In this document: piece after piece, positions 20,100 through 29,999 of the stretch
Layout of the letters: each line of letters starts with the position of its first letter
How positions within the stretch are numbered: position 1 is the stretch's first letter
Assembly (NCBI GenBank): GCA_913045275.1
Contig: CAJWPG010000002.1
Span: forward strand, 1-64,000
Length of the DNA: 64,000 nt
Direction of reading: 5' to 3'
Origin: an uncultured Pelagibacteraceae bacterium
GTDB taxonomy: Bacteria; Pseudomonadota; Alphaproteobacteria; Pelagibacterales; Pelagibacteraceae
Program-made: the position numbers and the translations under genes
The notes under the pieces: model-generated
What the model saw: only the letters and a program-made list of their open reading frames with translations
Told to the model about the DNA's origin: nothing
Database searches by the model: none

Positions 20100-20495
20100 A
20101 TGAACAATAGAAAAAAAGTAAGCGATACAAAGATAGTTAAATCTGTAAACAAAAATGTTAGATCTAGTACTAGAAAACTTAAACCTATATTGAAATCAAT
20201 TGTCGGGAAAAAAGTAGATTTAGCAATTAGAGATTTGTCTTTTTCAGATAAAAGAATTTCAAAAGATGTAAAAAAAACAATTTCATCAGCCATTGCTAAT
20301 GCAGAAAATAATTATCAATATGACATAGACAAATTAATAGTTAAAGAAGCTTACTGTGGAAAACAAGTAGTTATGAAAAGATTTAGACCAAGAGCCAAAG
20401 GAAGAGCTGCTCCAATTATAAAACCTTATTCTAATTTAACTATAATACTTACTGAAAAAACAAAACAAAAGGAAAGCCATGGGACAAAAAGTTAA
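20100..20495 (+). CDS. rplV: 50S ribosomal protein L22
   Basis: L22 lines the exit tunnel and contacts all 23S rRNA domains. The C-terminal beta-hairpin and signature [23 protein letters not shown] are clear (about residues 97-119). The N-terminal region (131 aa in total) is Lys/Asn-rich and divergent. Its end overlaps rpsC by 17 bp in another frame. Confidence 0.96.
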   Translation: MNNRKKVSDTKIVKSVNKNVRSSTRKLKPILKSIVGKKVDLAIRDLSFSDKRISKDVKKTISSAIANAENNYQYDIDKLIVKEAYCGKQVVMKRFRPRAKGRAAPIIKPYSNLTIILTEKTKQKESHGTKS

Positions 20496-21138
20496 TCCAG
20501 TAGGTTTAAGATTAGGAATTAATAGAGGGTGGGATTCCATATGGTATGCAAAGAAAAAAGATTTTGGAGATAACCTAATAGAAGATTACAAAATTAGAGA
20601 ATTTATCAAGAAAAACGTAATTAATTCGGGAGTTTCTAAAGTTATGATTGAAAGAACAGTTAAAAAATGTTTTGTAACAATTTATACTTCTAGACCAGGA
20701 TTTGTCATAGGAAAAAAGGGAAGTGATATAGAAAAAATAAAAGGAAAACTTTCCAATTTAACATCTAATGAAGTAGTTTTAAATATAAAAGAAGTAAAAA
20801 AACCAGAAACAAATAGTTATCTAGTTGCTGAAAACATAGCACAACAGTTGGTTAAAAGAATTTCTTATAGAAGAGCAATGAAAAGGGCAATGCAATCTGC
20901 TTTAAGATTAGGGGCTAAAGGAATTAAAGTTTCAATAAGCGGAAGATTGGGTGGAAATGAGATTGCTAGAACAGAGTGGTTAAGAGAGGGGAGCATTCCT
21001 TCTCATACATTGAGAGCAGATATAGATTACGCTGAAGCTGAAGCATTAACAACATATGGTATAATTGGAATTAAAGTATGGATCTATAAAGGAGATGTTT
21101 TTGTAAGAGAATTTAATCAAGAAAGAAATAAAAAATAA
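20479..21138 (+). CDS. rpsC: 30S ribosomal protein S3
   Basis: S3 forms part of the mRNA entry channel. It begins [20 protein letters not shown] and contains a KH domain with [20 protein letters not shown] (about residues 74-93). The C-terminal domain has [21 protein letters not shown]. Its 219 aa are typical. The start lies inside rplV. Confidence 0.98.
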   Translation: MGQKVNPVGLRLGINRGWDSIWYAKKKDFGDNLIEDYKIREFIKKNVINSGVSKVMIERTVKKCFVTIYTSRPGFVIGKKGSDIEKIKGKLSNLTSNEVVLNIKEVKKPETNSYLVAENIAQQLVKRISYRRAMKRAMQSALRLGAKGIKVSISGRLGGNEIARTEWLREGSIPSHTLRADIDYAEAEALTTYGIIGIKVWIYKGDVFVREFNQERNKK

Positions 21139-21140
21139 TC

Positions 21141-21548
21141 ATGTTACAACCAACAAGAACCAAATTTAGAAAAGCGCACAAAGGAAGAATTCATGGCCAC
21201 GCATCAAGATGCAACAACATGAATTACGGTACTTATGGATTAAAAGCAATTCAACCAGAAAGAATAATTTCAAGACAAATAGAAGCGGCCAGGGTTGCTT
21301 TGACAAGACATATGAAAAGGCAAGGAAAAGTATGGACAAGAATGTTTCCTAATATACCAGTTTCAAAAAAACCTACAGAAGTCAGAATGGGCAAAGGAAA
21401 AGGTTCCCCAGAATTTTGGGCATGTAGAGTTAAACCCGGAAGAATTTTATTTGAAATAGACGGCGTTCCAGAACAAACAGCCAAAGTAGCTTTATATAAA
21501 GCATCAGCGAAATTACCAATTAAATGCAAATTTATAAAAAGAATATAA
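21141..21548 (+). CDS. rplP: 50S ribosomal protein L16
   Basis: L16 helps organise the A-site finger and tRNA accommodation. It opens [19 protein letters not shown] and has [20 protein letters not shown] (about residues 82-101). The 135-aa length is usual. It is followed 2 bp later by rpmC. Confidence 0.98.
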   Translation: MLQPTRTKFRKAHKGRIHGHASRCNNMNYGTYGLKAIQPERIISRQIEAARVALTRHMKRQGKVWTRMFPNIPVSKKPTEVRMGKGKGSPEFWACRVKPGRILFEIDGVPEQTAKVALYKASAKLPIKCKFIKRI

Positions 21549-21550
21549 AA

Positions 21551-21739
21551 ATGAAAAAAAAAGAAATTAATAAACTAACAAAAGAACAATCAGTTAAAGA
21601 ATTTGAAAAATTAAAAAAAGACCTATTTAATATTAGGTTTCAAAAAACTAATGGTCAAGTTAAAAATCCCTCTAAAATAAATGAAACGAAACGTAATATA
21701 GCTAGATTAAAAACGTTAATGGAGAGAAAAAATGCCTAA
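21551..21739 (+). CDS. rpmC: 50S ribosomal protein L29
   Basis: L29 is a small two-helix protein at the tunnel exit next to L23. FNIRFQKTNGQVKNPSKI is the family core. The ORF track starts at 21524 inside rplP, but the ATG at 21551 (MKKKEINKLTKEQ) gives a normal 62-aa L29 with 2 bp after rplP, so I choose it. The end overlaps rpsQ by 8 bp. Confidence 0.94.
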   Translation: MKKKEINKLTKEQSVKEFEKLKKDLFNIRFQKTNGQVKNPSKINETKRNIARLKTLMERKNA

Positions 21740-21968
21740 AAAAATATTAAAAGGAATCGTGGTAAGCAATAATCCTGACAAAACTATTACTGTCGAGGTT
21801 GAGAGAAAATACCAACACCCTTTATTAAAAAAGGTAATAAAGGCGAAAAAAAAATATAATGCTCATGATGATAATAATAAATTTAAAAATGGTGATAAAG
21901 TTTCAATTAGGGAATGTAAACCATATTCAAAATCTAAAAAATTTGAAGTAATTGGGGATATTAAATGA
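21732..21968 (+). CDS. rpsQ: 30S ribosomal protein S17
   Basis: S17 is a primary 16S rRNA binder with an OB fold. [20 protein letters not shown] and the [21 protein letters not shown] signature are present in 78 aa. It overlaps rpmC by 8 bp and rplN by 4 bp. Confidence 0.97.
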   Translation: MPKKILKGIVVSNNPDKTITVEVERKYQHPLLKKVIKAKKKYNAHDDNNKFKNGDKVSIRECKPYSKSKKFEVIGDIK

Positions 21969-22333
21969 TTCAAGTACAAACCGAATTATTTGTTGCTGAC
22001 AATAGTGGAGCAAAAAAAATTGAATGCATTAAAGTTCTTGGTGGTTCTAAAAGGAGATATGCTAGCATTGGTGATACTATAGTAGTTGCTATAAAAGAGG
22101 CAATACCTAAAGGTAAGGTCAAAAAGGGAACTGTACATAAGGCAGTAGTAGTTAGAGTTAAGAAAGGAATACATAGAAACGATGGTTCAAAAGTAAGATT
22201 TGATAATAATGCAGCCGTATTAACAGATGATAAAGGAGAACCTATTGGAACTAGAATATTTGGACCGGTAACAAGAGAATTAAGAAACAAAGGACAAATG
22301 AAAATTATTTCATTAGCACCTGAGGTATTGTAA
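21965..22333 (+). CDS. rplN: 50S ribosomal protein L14
   Basis: L14 forms an intersubunit bridge. It begins [21 protein letters not shown] and has [13 protein letters not shown] near the end; 122 aa is the exact family length. The ATGA overlap couples it to rpsQ. Confidence 0.98.
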   Translation: MIQVQTELFVADNSGAKKIECIKVLGGSKRRYASIGDTIVVAIKEAIPKGKVKKGTVHKAVVVRVKKGIHRNDGSKVRFDNNAAVLTDDKGEPIGTRIFGPVTRELRNKGQMKIISLAPEVL

Positions 22334-22579
22334 ATGATTAAAAAAGGCACAAAAGTTAAAATTATATCAGGAAAAGATAAAAATAAAGATGGTGAAGTAA
22401 TAGAAATAGATAGACAAAATAATAGAGCAAAAATTAAAGGTTTTAATATGGTTAAAAAGCACGTGAAAACTACAAAAGAAAAAAAGGGAGGAATAATAAC
22501 TAAAGAAAATTTTATTCACATTTCAAACCTAGTAATTATTGAAAAAAAAAAAATAAAAAATAAAGAAATTAAAAAATAA
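22334..22579 (+). CDS. rplX: 50S ribosomal protein L24 (short form)
   Basis: L24 starts assembly of the 50S subunit. The KOW motif [20 protein letters not shown] is at about residues 7-26, followed by [21 protein letters not shown]. At 81 aa it is shorter than the usual 100-105 aa; the missing part is the C-terminal extension. It starts at the base after rplN ends and overlaps rplE by 1 bp. Confidence 0.94.
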   Translation: MIKKGTKVKIISGKDKNKDGEVIEIDRQNNRAKIKGFNMVKKHVKTTKEKKGGIITKENFIHISNLVIIEKKKIKNKEIKK

Positions 22580-23133
22580 TGGAACCAAGACTTAAAGAAA
22601 CCATAAAAAAAGAAATACAACCTATATTAAAAGAAAAATTTGGTTACAAAAATCTATATATGGGTCCAAAGATATATAAAGTTGTATTAAATATGGGTTT
22701 AGGATTAGATGGAAATGATTCTAAAATACTAAAATCTTGCGAAGAAGATCTAGCTAAAATTGCGGGCCAAAAACCAGTAATTACAAAGTTCAAAAAGTCA
22801 ATTGCAAACTTTAAAACCAGAAAAAATACAAATTCTGGTCTCAAAGTAACACTTAGAAAAAATAAAATGTATGAATTTTTAGATAGACTAGTAAATATTG
22901 CGTTACCTAGAATTAAAGATTTTAGAGGACTAAATCCAAACAGTTTTGACAAATTTGGCAATTTTACGTTTGGCATAAGGGAACATATTGTTTTTCCTGA
23001 AGTAAATTTTGATAAAGTAGATAAAATTAGAGGTCTGGATATAACGATTTCAATAAAAACGCAAAATAAAGACCATAGTTATGAATTACTTAAAAAAATA
23101 AATTTTCCATTTTTAGAAAGAAAGGGCAATTGA
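22579..23133 (+). CDS. rplE: 50S ribosomal protein L5
   Basis: L5 binds 5S rRNA in the central protuberance. The signature [22 protein letters not shown] (about residues 73-94) and [25 protein letters not shown] are intact. Length 184 aa is normal. It begins with ATGGAACC at the last base of the rplX stop. Confidence 0.98.
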   Translation: MEPRLKETIKKEIQPILKEKFGYKNLYMGPKIYKVVLNMGLGLDGNDSKILKSCEEDLAKIAGQKPVITKFKKSIANFKTRKNTNSGLKVTLRKNKMYEFLDRLVNIALPRIKDFRGLNPNSFDKFGNFTFGIREHIVFPEVNFDKVDKIRGLDITISIKTQNKDHSYELLKKINFPFLERKGN

Positions 23134-23438
23134 TGGCAAAACTTAGTTCAATAAATAAAAACAATAAAAGAATTAAACTTGTAAATAAATATTATAAAAA
23201 AAGACAAAATTTAAAAAAAATAATAATGAACAAAAATTTATCTTTAGAGGAAAGATTTAAAGCGCAACAAAAACTTTCTAAAATGCCAAGAAATTCTGCA
23301 TCAAATAGAATTATGAATAGGTGTCAAATCACAGGCAGACCACATGGCGTGTATAGAAAATTAAAAATATCAAGAATAGCTTTAAGACAATTAGGATTAG
23401 AAGGAAAAATACCAGGAATGGTAAAATCAAGTTGGTAG
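23133..23438 (+). CDS. rpsN: 30S ribosomal protein S14
   Basis: S14 is a 30S head protein. This is the zinc-independent 101-aa form: the C-terminal motif has [20 protein letters not shown] without the CxxC pairs of the zinc form. The ORF track uses a TTG at 23130; the ATG at 23133, overlapping the rplE stop by 1 bp and giving MAKLSS, is more likely. Confidence 0.96.
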   Translation: MAKLSSINKNNKRIKLVNKYYKKRQNLKKIIMNKNLSLEERFKAQQKLSKMPRNSASNRIMNRCQITGRPHGVYRKLKISRIALRQLGLEGKIPGMVKSSW

Positions 23439-23448
23439 AAAGGAAAAT

Positions 23449-23841
23449 ATGAGTTTAAGCGATCCAATAGGAGATATGTTAGCTAGAATTAAAAATTCTC
23501 TAATGAGAAATCATAAAAAAGTTGAATTACCTTCATCAAAATTCAAAATAAAATTAGCAGAAGTTTTAAAAAGCGAAGGTTATATTATAGACTATAAAGT
23601 AACTGAAGAAATAAAACCGAATCTAGAAATTAATTTAAAATATAACTCTGGAAACCCTGTTATAAGTTCTATTGAAAGAATTTCTAAACCAGGAAGAAGA
23701 ATCTTTTCTAGTGCACAGAGCTTACCTAAGATAAATAATGGCCTGGGTATAGCAATAGTATCAACTCCCAAAGGAGTGATGACAGATATTGATGCAAGAA
23801 AACAAAATATAGGTGGGGAAATAATTTGTAAGGTATTTTAA
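23449..23841 (+). CDS. rpsH: 30S ribosomal protein S8
   Basis: S8 binds the central domain of 16S rRNA and represses the spc operon in E. coli. It begins MSLSDPIGDMLARIKNSLMR and ends with GIAIVSTPKGVMTD, GGEIICKVF. It is 130 aa. A GAAAGGAAA ribosome-binding site occupies the 10-bp gap after rpsN. Confidence 0.98.
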   Translation: MSLSDPIGDMLARIKNSLMRNHKKVELPSSKFKIKLAEVLKSEGYIIDYKVTEEIKPNLEINLKYNSGNPVISSIERISKPGRRIFSSAQSLPKINNGLGIAIVSTPKGVMTDIDARKQNIGGEIICKVF

Positions 23842-24380
23842 TGTCAAAAATTGGTAAAATAAATATAACTATTCCAGATAAAGTAAAAGTACTTTTAAGT
23901 GGAAATACGATTAATATTGAAGGACCTCTTGGTAAAAAATTTTTAAACATAGATACTGATTTATTTGATTTAATAATTAATGAAGGTAAAGAAGTTTCAA
24001 TTAAACCGAAAAAAATATCTCAAAACATAAAAAAACTATGGGGGATGAATAGAAGCTTGCTTAATAATGCGATAACAGGTACCAGCAAAGGATATGAAAA
24101 GATTCTTGAATTATCAGGGGTAGGATTTAGAGCCGCATTAAAAGGCAAACAATTAAATCTACAACTAGGCTTTAGCCACGATGTTAATTTTGATATACCC
24201 GAAGGAATTAAAATAACAGTAGAAAAACAGACAATAATTAAAATAGTAGGTTTCGACAAACAACAAGTAGGTATGGTAGCTTCACAAATTAAAAGCATTA
24301 GACCACCAGAACCGTATAAAGGCAAAGGTATAAAAGAACAAGGTCAAAATATTTTAAGAAAAGAAGGAAAGAAAAAATAA
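23841..24380 (+). CDS. rplF: 50S ribosomal protein L6
   Basis: L6 supports the factor-binding region of the 50S subunit. The two repeated domains are present, and the C-terminal signature [13 protein letters not shown] is at about residues 154-166. Length is 179 aa. It overlaps rpsH and rplR by one base each. Confidence 0.98.
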   Translation: MSKIGKINITIPDKVKVLLSGNTINIEGPLGKKFLNIDTDLFDLIINEGKEVSIKPKKISQNIKKLWGMNRSLLNNAITGTSKGYEKILELSGVGFRAALKGKQLNLQLGFSHDVNFDIPEGIKITVEKQTIIKIVGFDKQQVGMVASQIKSIRPPEPYKGKGIKEQGQNILRKEGKKK

Positions 24381-24733
24381 TGAAATTGTCTACATTGAAA
24401 AGAAAAAGAAATAGAGTAAGAAATAAACTCAAAAAATCATCAAATGGAGATAGATATAGATTAAGTGTATCAAGAACTGCAAAAAATATAAGTGGCCAAA
24501 TTATCGATGATGTGAATAAAATTACACTTATTTCCGCATCTTCTTTAAAAAAGGAAGTAAAATCAAAAAAACAAAACAAAACCGAATTATCAATAGCTGT
24601 TGCTGAATTATTAGCAGCAAAAGCCAAGGAAAAAAAAATTACTAAAGTGTATTTTGACAGAGGTATTTACAAATACCACGGTCGAGTAAAAAAATTTGCA
24701 GAAACATTAAGAAAAAATGGATTGGACTTTTAA
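24380..24733 (+). CDS. rplR: 50S ribosomal protein L18
   Basis: L18 binds 5S rRNA with L5. [20 protein letters not shown] and the C-terminal [27 protein letters not shown] are family signatures. Length is 117 aa. It overlaps the last base of rplF. Confidence 0.97.
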   Translation: MKLSTLKRKRNRVRNKLKKSSNGDRYRLSVSRTAKNISGQIIDDVNKITLISASSLKKEVKSKKQNKTELSIAVAELLAAKAKEKKITKVYFDRGIYKYHGRVKKFAETLRKNGLDF

Positions 24734-24736
24734 ATT

Positions 24737-25240
24737 ATGGAAACAAACGGTACAGAAATATTAGAAAAATTAGTACATATAAACAGAATTACTAAAGTAG
24801 TAAAAGGTGGAAGAAGGTTTGGATTTTCAGCACTAGTTGTAGTTGGAAATCAAAATGGAAAAATAGGTATAGCTCATGCTAAAGCAAAACAAGTGCCAGA
24901 TGCAATTAGAAAGGCAAATGAAATGGCAAAAAGAAACATGATACAAGTACCATTAAGAGAAGGAAGAACAATACACCATGACATTTATGGTAAAGATGGT
25001 GCAGGAAAAATAAAATTGAGAGCTGCTCCAAAAGGAACAGGAATTATAGCAGGTGGACCAGTACGCTCTGTTTGTGAAGTATTAGGTATAAAAGATATTG
25101 TAGCAAAATCATTAGGAACTGCCAATCCTCATAATGTTATCAGAGCATGCATGAAAGCACTGTCAAAACAAAACTCACCAAAAAATATATCCAATCTAAG
25201 AAACAAGAAAATCTCAGAAATAATTGAAAAAAGGGGTTAA
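24737..25240 (+). CDS. rpsE: 30S ribosomal protein S5
   Basis: S5 contributes to decoding fidelity and mRNA helicase activity. The signature [20 protein letters not shown] (about residues 14-33) is followed by the C-terminal fold with [19 protein letters not shown]. It is 167 aa. Its last base is the first base of rplO, leaving no place for rpmD. Confidence 0.98.
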   Translation: METNGTEILEKLVHINRITKVVKGGRRFGFSALVVVGNQNGKIGIAHAKAKQVPDAIRKANEMAKRNMIQVPLREGRTIHHDIYGKDGAGKIKLRAAPKGTGIIAGGPVRSVCEVLGIKDIVAKSLGTANPHNVIRACMKALSKQNSPKNISNLRNKKISEIIEKRG

Positions 25241-25695
25241 TGACAACTTTAAATACAACTTCACAAGTTAAAATAAAGAAAATCAGGGTAGGCAGAGGAA
25301 TTGGATCAGGAAAAGGAAAAACTGCTGGAAGAGGAATGAAAGGGCAAAAATCAAGATCTGGTGTAGCAATCAAAAGTTTTGAAGGTGGACAAATGCCTTT
25401 ATATAGGAGATTGCCAAAAAGAGGATTTAATCCATTAAAAAAAGTTAAAATTGCAAAAATAAATATAGAAAAACTACAAACACTTATAGAAAAAAATATA
25501 TTAAAGACTGATGAAAAAATAGATTTAAAAAATCTAATAAAGAAAAATATATTGAATAAATCTTATAAAAAAATAAAAATATTAGGAACAGGCAATATTA
25601 ATATTAAATTAGATATAGAAGCTGATTTTTCATCTAAATCCGCAAGAGAAAAGATAGAAAAATTGGGCGGAAAAATATCAATAAAAAAAGCTTAA
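25240..25695 (+). CDS. rplO: 50S ribosomal protein L15
   Basis: L15 is a late assembly protein of the 50S subunit. The Gly/Arg/Lys-rich N-terminus GRGIGSGKGKTAGRGMKGQKSR and GGQMPLYRRLPKRGF are diagnostic. The 151-aa protein has a Lys/Ile-rich C-terminal half. It overlaps rpsE by 1 bp and lies 3 bp before secY. Confidence 0.97.
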   Translation: MTTLNTTSQVKIKKIRVGRGIGSGKGKTAGRGMKGQKSRSGVAIKSFEGGQMPLYRRLPKRGFNPLKKVKIAKINIEKLQTLIEKNILKTDEKIDLKNLIKKNILNKSYKKIKILGTGNINIKLDIEADFSSKSAREKIEKLGGKISIKKA

Positions 25696-25698
25696 TCA

Positions 25699-26979
25699 AT
25701 GAGTGAAAAATCTCAAACAAACGATTTAAAAAATCGTATTTTATTTACTATCTTTATATTATCAATTTATAGGCTTGGAACTTTTATTCCATTACCAGGT
25801 ATAGATCCTGATCAATTACAAATTATGATGCAAAGTAATCAAAAAGGATTGCTAGGTATGTTTAACGTATTTGCTGGAGGAGCAGTGAGCAGAATGGCAA
25901 TTTTTGCATTAGGCATAATGCCATATATTTCTTCATCAATTATTGTACAGTTATTAACTGGCGTTTCTGATTATTTCAAAAATTTAAAAGCTCAAGGTGA
26001 AATAGGTAGACAAAAAATTACTCAAATAACAAGGTACGGTACTGTTTTATTGGCTATAGTTCAAGGATATGGCTTGTCAGTTGGATTAGAATCTTCTGCT
26101 AATTTAGTTATTAATCCAGGATTTTTTTTTAAAATTTCAACAGTTACAACAATAGTAGCGGGAACAATATTTTTAATGTGGCTAGGAGAACAAATCACTC
26201 AAAGAGGAATAGGAAATGGAATTTCATTAATAATTTTTTCAGGAATTGTAGCAGAAATACCCAGGGCATTAGTTACTACATTTGAATTAGGCAGAACCGG
26301 AGCAATTTCAACAATAATGATTTTAGGAATTTTTACTATATTGATTCTAACTATTTTATTTATTGTATTTATGGAACGAGCACTAAGAAAAATATTAATT
26401 AATTATCCAAAAAGACAAATGGGTAATAAAATGTATGGAGGAGATTCTTCTCATTTACCTTTAAAAATTAATTCTGCTGGAGTTATTCCAGCGATTTTTG
26501 CATCAGCATTATTACTTTTACCTGTTACATTTTCAAACTTTAATATTTCTCAGAATGAAACATTTTTAAATATAACCTCATATTTTTCCCAAGGTCAGCC
26601 TCTTTATATGATTTTATATGCGTCAGGAATAATTTTTTTTACATTTTTTTATACTTCAATTACATTTAATCCAAATGAGACAGCAGAAAACCTAAGAAAA
26701 TATGGAGGATTTATTCCAGGAATAAGACCAGGAGATAGCACAGCAATGTATATAGATACAATACTTACAAGATTAACTACAATGGGTGCGCTATATTTAA
26801 CTTTAGTATGTTTGATGCCAGAATTTTTAATAGCAAATTATCCAATTCCTTTTTATTTAGGTGGAACATCAATATTAATAGTCGTAGTTGTAGCTATAGA
26901 TACTGTAACTCAAGTGCAGACAAGATTAATGAGCTCTCAATACGAACAATTAATTAAAAAAACTAAGTTTGGTAGATAA
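25699..26979 (+). CDS. secY: preprotein translocase subunit SecY
   Basis: SecY is the protein-conducting channel of the inner membrane. The 426-aa sequence has the ten expected hydrophobic segments. Characteristic elements are TFIPLPGIDP near TM1, the plug-region FNVFAGGAVSRMAIFALGIMPY, and cytoplasmic loops with KAQGEIGRQKITQ and RKYGGFIPGIRPG. The 3-bp spacing from rplO and 2-bp spacing to adk place it at the end of the spc unit. SecE is encoded at 2876-3067. Confidence 0.98.
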   Translation: MSEKSQTNDLKNRILFTIFILSIYRLGTFIPLPGIDPDQLQIMMQSNQKGLLGMFNVFAGGAVSRMAIFALGIMPYISSSIIVQLLTGVSDYFKNLKAQGEIGRQKITQITRYGTVLLAIVQGYGLSVGLESSANLVINPGFFFKISTVTTIVAGTIFLMWLGEQITQRGIGNGISLIIFSGIVAEIPRALVTTFELGRTGAISTIMILGIFTILILTILFIVFMERALRKILINYPKRQMGNKMYGGDSSHLPLKINSAGVIPAIFASALLLLPVTFSNFNISQNETFLNITSYFSQGQPLYMILYASGIIFFTFFYTSITFNPNETAENLRKYGGFIPGIRPGDSTAMYIDTILTRLTTMGALYLTLVCLMPEFLIANYPIPFYLGGTSILIVVVVAIDTVTQVQTRLMSSQYEQLIKKTKFGR

Positions 26980-26981
26980 AA

Positions 26982-27623
26982 GTGAATATAATAATGCTTG
27001 GCTCTCCAGGAGCAGGTAAAGGAACTCAAGCACAAAATATTGTTAATAAATTTAATCTAAATCAAATATCGACCGGAGATCTACTGAGAAATGAAATAAA
27101 AAATAAAACAAATATAGGTAGAGAAATTGAAAAAATAATATCCAAAGGAGATTTAGCAACAGATGAAATTGTTGATAGATTATTAAAAAAAGTAGTAATA
27201 AGCGCCAATATTAGAAATAATATTATATTTGATGGATATCCGCGAAATATAAATCAAGCTGAAAATTTAGAGTTAATTCTTAATTCTGATAATCAATCTA
27301 TAAATTATATTTTATTTTTAAAAGTTCCAAGAGACATCATCGAAAAAAGAATATTAGAAAGAATAACATGTGAAATTTGTAATAAATCTTACAATGAATT
27401 TATTGATAAAAAGGAAATTGCAAACCATAAATGTGGCAGCAAATATTTAATAAAAAGAAAAGATGATAATAATGAAGCTGTAATAAATAGGTATGATGAA
27501 TATATGAAAAAAACAAAACTAGTTTTGGATTATTATTCATCAAGAAATAATTTTTATGAAATTGATGGAAGCGATGAAATTGAAGTAATTTCAAGTAAAA
27601 TTGAGCAAATTCTTAGAGGATAA
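26982..27623 (+). CDS. adk: adenylate kinase
   Basis: Adenylate kinase interconverts ATP, AMP and ADP. The P-loop is GSPGAGKGTQ (about residues 7-16) and the AMP-site motif is FDGYPRN. I keep the GTG start at 26982 because it yields MNIIMLGSPGAG, the normal N-terminus; ATG 26994 would remove the first beta-strand. The LID domain has CEIC followed 16-18 residues later by HKC, so it may bind zinc through a CCHC-like set. It is 213 aa. The secY-adk order is conserved; rpmJ does not follow. Confidence 0.96.
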   Translation: MNIIMLGSPGAGKGTQAQNIVNKFNLNQISTGDLLRNEIKNKTNIGREIEKIISKGDLATDEIVDRLLKKVVISANIRNNIIFDGYPRNINQAENLELILNSDNQSINYILFLKVPRDIIEKRILERITCEICNKSYNEFIDKKEIANHKCGSKYLIKRKDDNNEAVINRYDEYMKKTKLVLDYYSSRNNFYEIDGSDEIEVISSKIEQILRG

Positions 27624-27627
27624 TACA

Positions 27628-27655
27628 TTGACTTTAAAACAACTTCTTATATAAA
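27628..27655 (+). promoter_or_regulatory. candidate promoter for rpsM-rpsK-rpoA-rplQ
   Basis: TTGACT (27628-27633) and TATAAA (27650-27655) are 16 bp apart in the 55-bp adk-rpsM spacer. Transcription would begin about 15 bp before the rpsM ATG. This is the best sigma70 match in the ribosomal cluster. Confidence 0.55.
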
Positions 27656-27678
27656 AGGCTAAATTTTATCACAATATT

Positions 27679-28062
27679 ATGGCTCGTATCGCAGGTGTAA
27701 ACATACCACAAAATAAATTGGTGCAAGTAGGATTAACTTATATTTACGGTATTGGTGATAAATTTTCTAATGAAATATGTAAAGCTTTGGAAATATCAAA
27801 ATCGCAGAGGGTCAATGAATTAACTGATGATCAAATTTTAAAAATAAGAGAATATATCGATCAAAAAATTACAGTTGAAGGTGATTTAAGAAGAGAAAAT
27901 TCATTAAACATTAAGAGATTAATTGATTTAGCTTCTTATAGAGGTTCTAGACATAGAAAAAAACTTCCTGTTAGAGGCCAAAGAACAAGATGCAACGCAA
28001 GAACAAGAAAAGGGAAGGCAATAGCTATTGCTGGAAAAAAACTAACACCATTAAAAAAATAA
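27679..28062 (+). CDS. rpsM: 30S ribosomal protein S13
   Basis: S13 contacts the P-site tRNA and bridges to the 50S subunit. It begins [26 protein letters not shown] and has [27 protein letters not shown] near the end. The length of 127 aa is slightly above average. It opens the alpha unit after the 55-bp promoter-bearing spacer. Confidence 0.98.
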   Translation: MARIAGVNIPQNKLVQVGLTYIYGIGDKFSNEICKALEISKSQRVNELTDDQILKIREYIDQKITVEGDLRRENSLNIKRLIDLASYRGSRHRKKLPVRGQRTRCNARTRKGKAIAIAGKKLTPLKK

Positions 28063-28065
28063 ACA

Positions 28066-28509
28066 ATGAGTAAAGAAAAAATAGAAAATAAAGATCAAAT
28101 AAAAGATATCAAGTCAAAAACTAAAAAAAGCACATATTCAAAAAAAAAAAAAATTAAAAAAAATATAACAAATGGTATTGCTTATATTCAATCAACTTTT
28201 AACAATACAATTGTTTCGATATCTGATAATGATGGAAATATTATTTCTTGGTCATCAGCTGGTCAAAAAGGATTTAAAGGATCTAGAAAATCTACCCCAT
28301 ATGCAGCTCAGGTAGCAGCTGATTCTGCGGCGGCAAAAGCTTTAGAATATGGTATGAAAAGTTTATCTGTTGAAGTTAAAGGTCCTGGATCAGGTAGAGA
28401 AACAGCATTAAGAGCTTTGCAATCAAGAGGTTTTAAAATCACTTCAATTAAAGATAGTACCCCAATGCCGCATAATGGTACTAGACCACCAAAAAAAAGG
28501 AGAGTGTAA
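28066..28509 (+). CDS. rpsK: 30S ribosomal protein S11, with Lys-rich N-terminal extension
   Basis: S11 lies on the platform beside the mRNA exit. The core from about residue 37 ([18 protein letters not shown]) to the C-terminal [15 protein letters not shown] is fully conserved. The first 35 residues are mostly Lys, Asp, Ser and Ile and extend the usual 129-aa protein to 147 aa. The extension is encoded across a run of 14 A (28140-28153). Confidence 0.97.
   Translation: MSKEKIENKDQIKDIKSKTKKSTYSKKKKIKKNITNGIAYIQSTFNNTIVSISDNDGNIISWSSAGQKGFKGSRKSTPYAAQVAADSAAAKALEYGMKSLSVEVKGPGSGRETALRALQSRGFKITSIKDSTPMPHNGTRPPKKRRV
28140..28153. repeat. homopolymer of 14 A inside rpsK
   Basis: The last base of the TCA codon and four AAA codons plus the A of ATT give 14 consecutive A residues. 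The frame stays open on both sides. Such runs are prone to polymerase slippage and to sequencing length errors. Confidence 0.85.
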
Positions 28510-29537
28510 TGGAATCAGCAGAAGTAAATGTAAAAAATTGGAAATCATTAATAAAACCAACTAAACTTGACGTTCAATTAAGTGATGACAAATCGCATGC
28601 AAAAATTATAGCCGAACCACTTGAAAAAGGTTATGGATTAACTTTGGGTAACTCACTAAGAAGAATTTTACTTTCTTCTATAAGGGGTGCAGCAGTTACT
28701 TCAATTCATATTGATGGAGTCTTACACGAATTTACTTCAATTAAAGGAGTTAGAGAAGACGTTACTGATATAGTATTAAATGTAAAAGAATTAGCATTAA
28801 AAAGCAGTACTGAAGGAGCCAAAAAATTAATTTTAGATGCAAAAGGACCTGGAGAAATAAAAGCATCAGCAATTTCATCAGTTCCTGATATAGAAATATT
28901 AAATCCAGATTTGGTAATATGTAACTTAGATGAAAATACTAATTTTCACATGGAAATGACCGTAGGTACTGGAAAAGGTTATATTTCAGCAGATATGAAT
29001 AAACCTGAAGAACCACCTATAGGATTAATACCAATAGACTCATTATTTAGTCCAGTCAAGAAAGCGTCTTATTCGGTAAGCACAGCTAGAGAAGGAAAAG
29101 CTTTAGACTATGACAAATTAACTATGGAGGTTCAAACAAATGGGTCAATTTCTGCTGAAGATGCTGTGGCTTATTCTGCAAGAATATTCCAAGATCAATT
29201 AGGAATGTTTGTTAATTTTGATGAACCAGTTGAGATAATAGTTAGAGAACAACCTAGTGAACCTGAATTTAACAAAAATTTGTTAAGAAAAGTTGACGAA
29301 TTAGAACTATCTGTAAGATCAATGAATTGCTTAAAAAATGATAACATTATCTACATTGGTGATTTAGTTCAAAAATCTGAAGGCGAAATGCTTAGGACTC
29401 CTAATTTTGGTAGAAAATCATTGAATGAAATAAAAGAAGTATTAACAGGAATGTCTTTATATTTAGGAATGGAAATTCCTAATTGGCCACCTGAAAATAT
29501 AGCTGAATTATCAAAAAAACTCGAAGAAGCTATATAA
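28509..29537 (+). CDS. rpoA: DNA-directed RNA polymerase subunit alpha
   Basis: The alpha dimer nucleates RNA polymerase assembly. The N-terminal domain has [22 protein letters not shown] (about residues 36-57). The C-terminal domain that binds UP elements and activators has [14 protein letters not shown] and [17 protein letters not shown] (about residues 260-315). At 342 aa it is full length. It overlaps rpsK and rplQ by one base each. Confidence 0.99.
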   Translation: MESAEVNVKNWKSLIKPTKLDVQLSDDKSHAKIIAEPLEKGYGLTLGNSLRRILLSSIRGAAVTSIHIDGVLHEFTSIKGVREDVTDIVLNVKELALKSSTEGAKKLILDAKGPGEIKASAISSVPDIEILNPDLVICNLDENTNFHMEMTVGTGKGYISADMNKPEEPPIGLIPIDSLFSPVKKASYSVSTAREGKALDYDKLTMEVQTNGSISAEDAVAYSARIFQDQLGMFVNFDEPVEIIVREQPSEPEFNKNLLRKVDELELSVRSMNCLKNDNIIYIGDLVQKSEGEMLRTPNFGRKSLNEIKEVLTGMSLYLGMEIPNWPPENIAELSKKLEEAI

Positions 29538-29977
29538 TGAAACATAAATTTGGTTATAAAAAACTAAATAGAACATCAGAGCACAGAAAAGCTCTTATAA
29601 AAAACATGCTCAATTCATTAATAAAGTATGAACAAATTACAACAACTCTACCAAAAGCAAAAGTTTTAAGACCCCAAGCGGATAAAATAATTACTCTTGG
29701 TAAAAAAGATAGTTTGCATAACACAAAAACATTAATATCAAAGTTACAAGATTCAAAATCAGCGAACAAAGTTAAGAAAACTCTATCAAAAAGATACCAG
29801 GATAGAAAAGGTGGCTATACAAGGATTATCAAAGCTGGATTTAGGTATGGAGATAATGCACCTATGGCAATAATTGAATTTGTAGATAGAGATCTTGAAG
29901 CAAAGAGAGTTGATCGAAAGAAAAAAGACACAACAAAAGATACGAAAACTGAAGAGTCCAAAGTAGCTACAGCTTAA
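29537..29977 (+). CDS. rplQ: 50S ribosomal protein L17
   Basis: L17 lies near the tunnel exit. It begins [25 protein letters not shown] and has [26 protein letters not shown] charged tail rich in Lys, Asp and Thr extends it to 146 aa. It closes the alpha unit; 22 bp separate it from rluC and no terminator hairpin is visible. Confidence 0.97.
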   Translation: MKHKFGYKKLNRTSEHRKALIKNMLNSLIKYEQITTTLPKAKVLRPQADKIITLGKKDSLHNTKTLISKLQDSKSANKVKKTLSKRYQDRKGGYTRIIKAGFRYGDNAPMAIIEFVDRDLEAKRVDRKKKDTTKDTKTEESKVATA

Positions 29978-29999
29978 TTTTCTTTATAATTATCTCTAA

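Noticed and set aside
21524-21550. Upstream extension of rpmC inside rplP
   Set aside because: The nine added residues are not L29-like and the ATG at 21551 gives the normal length.
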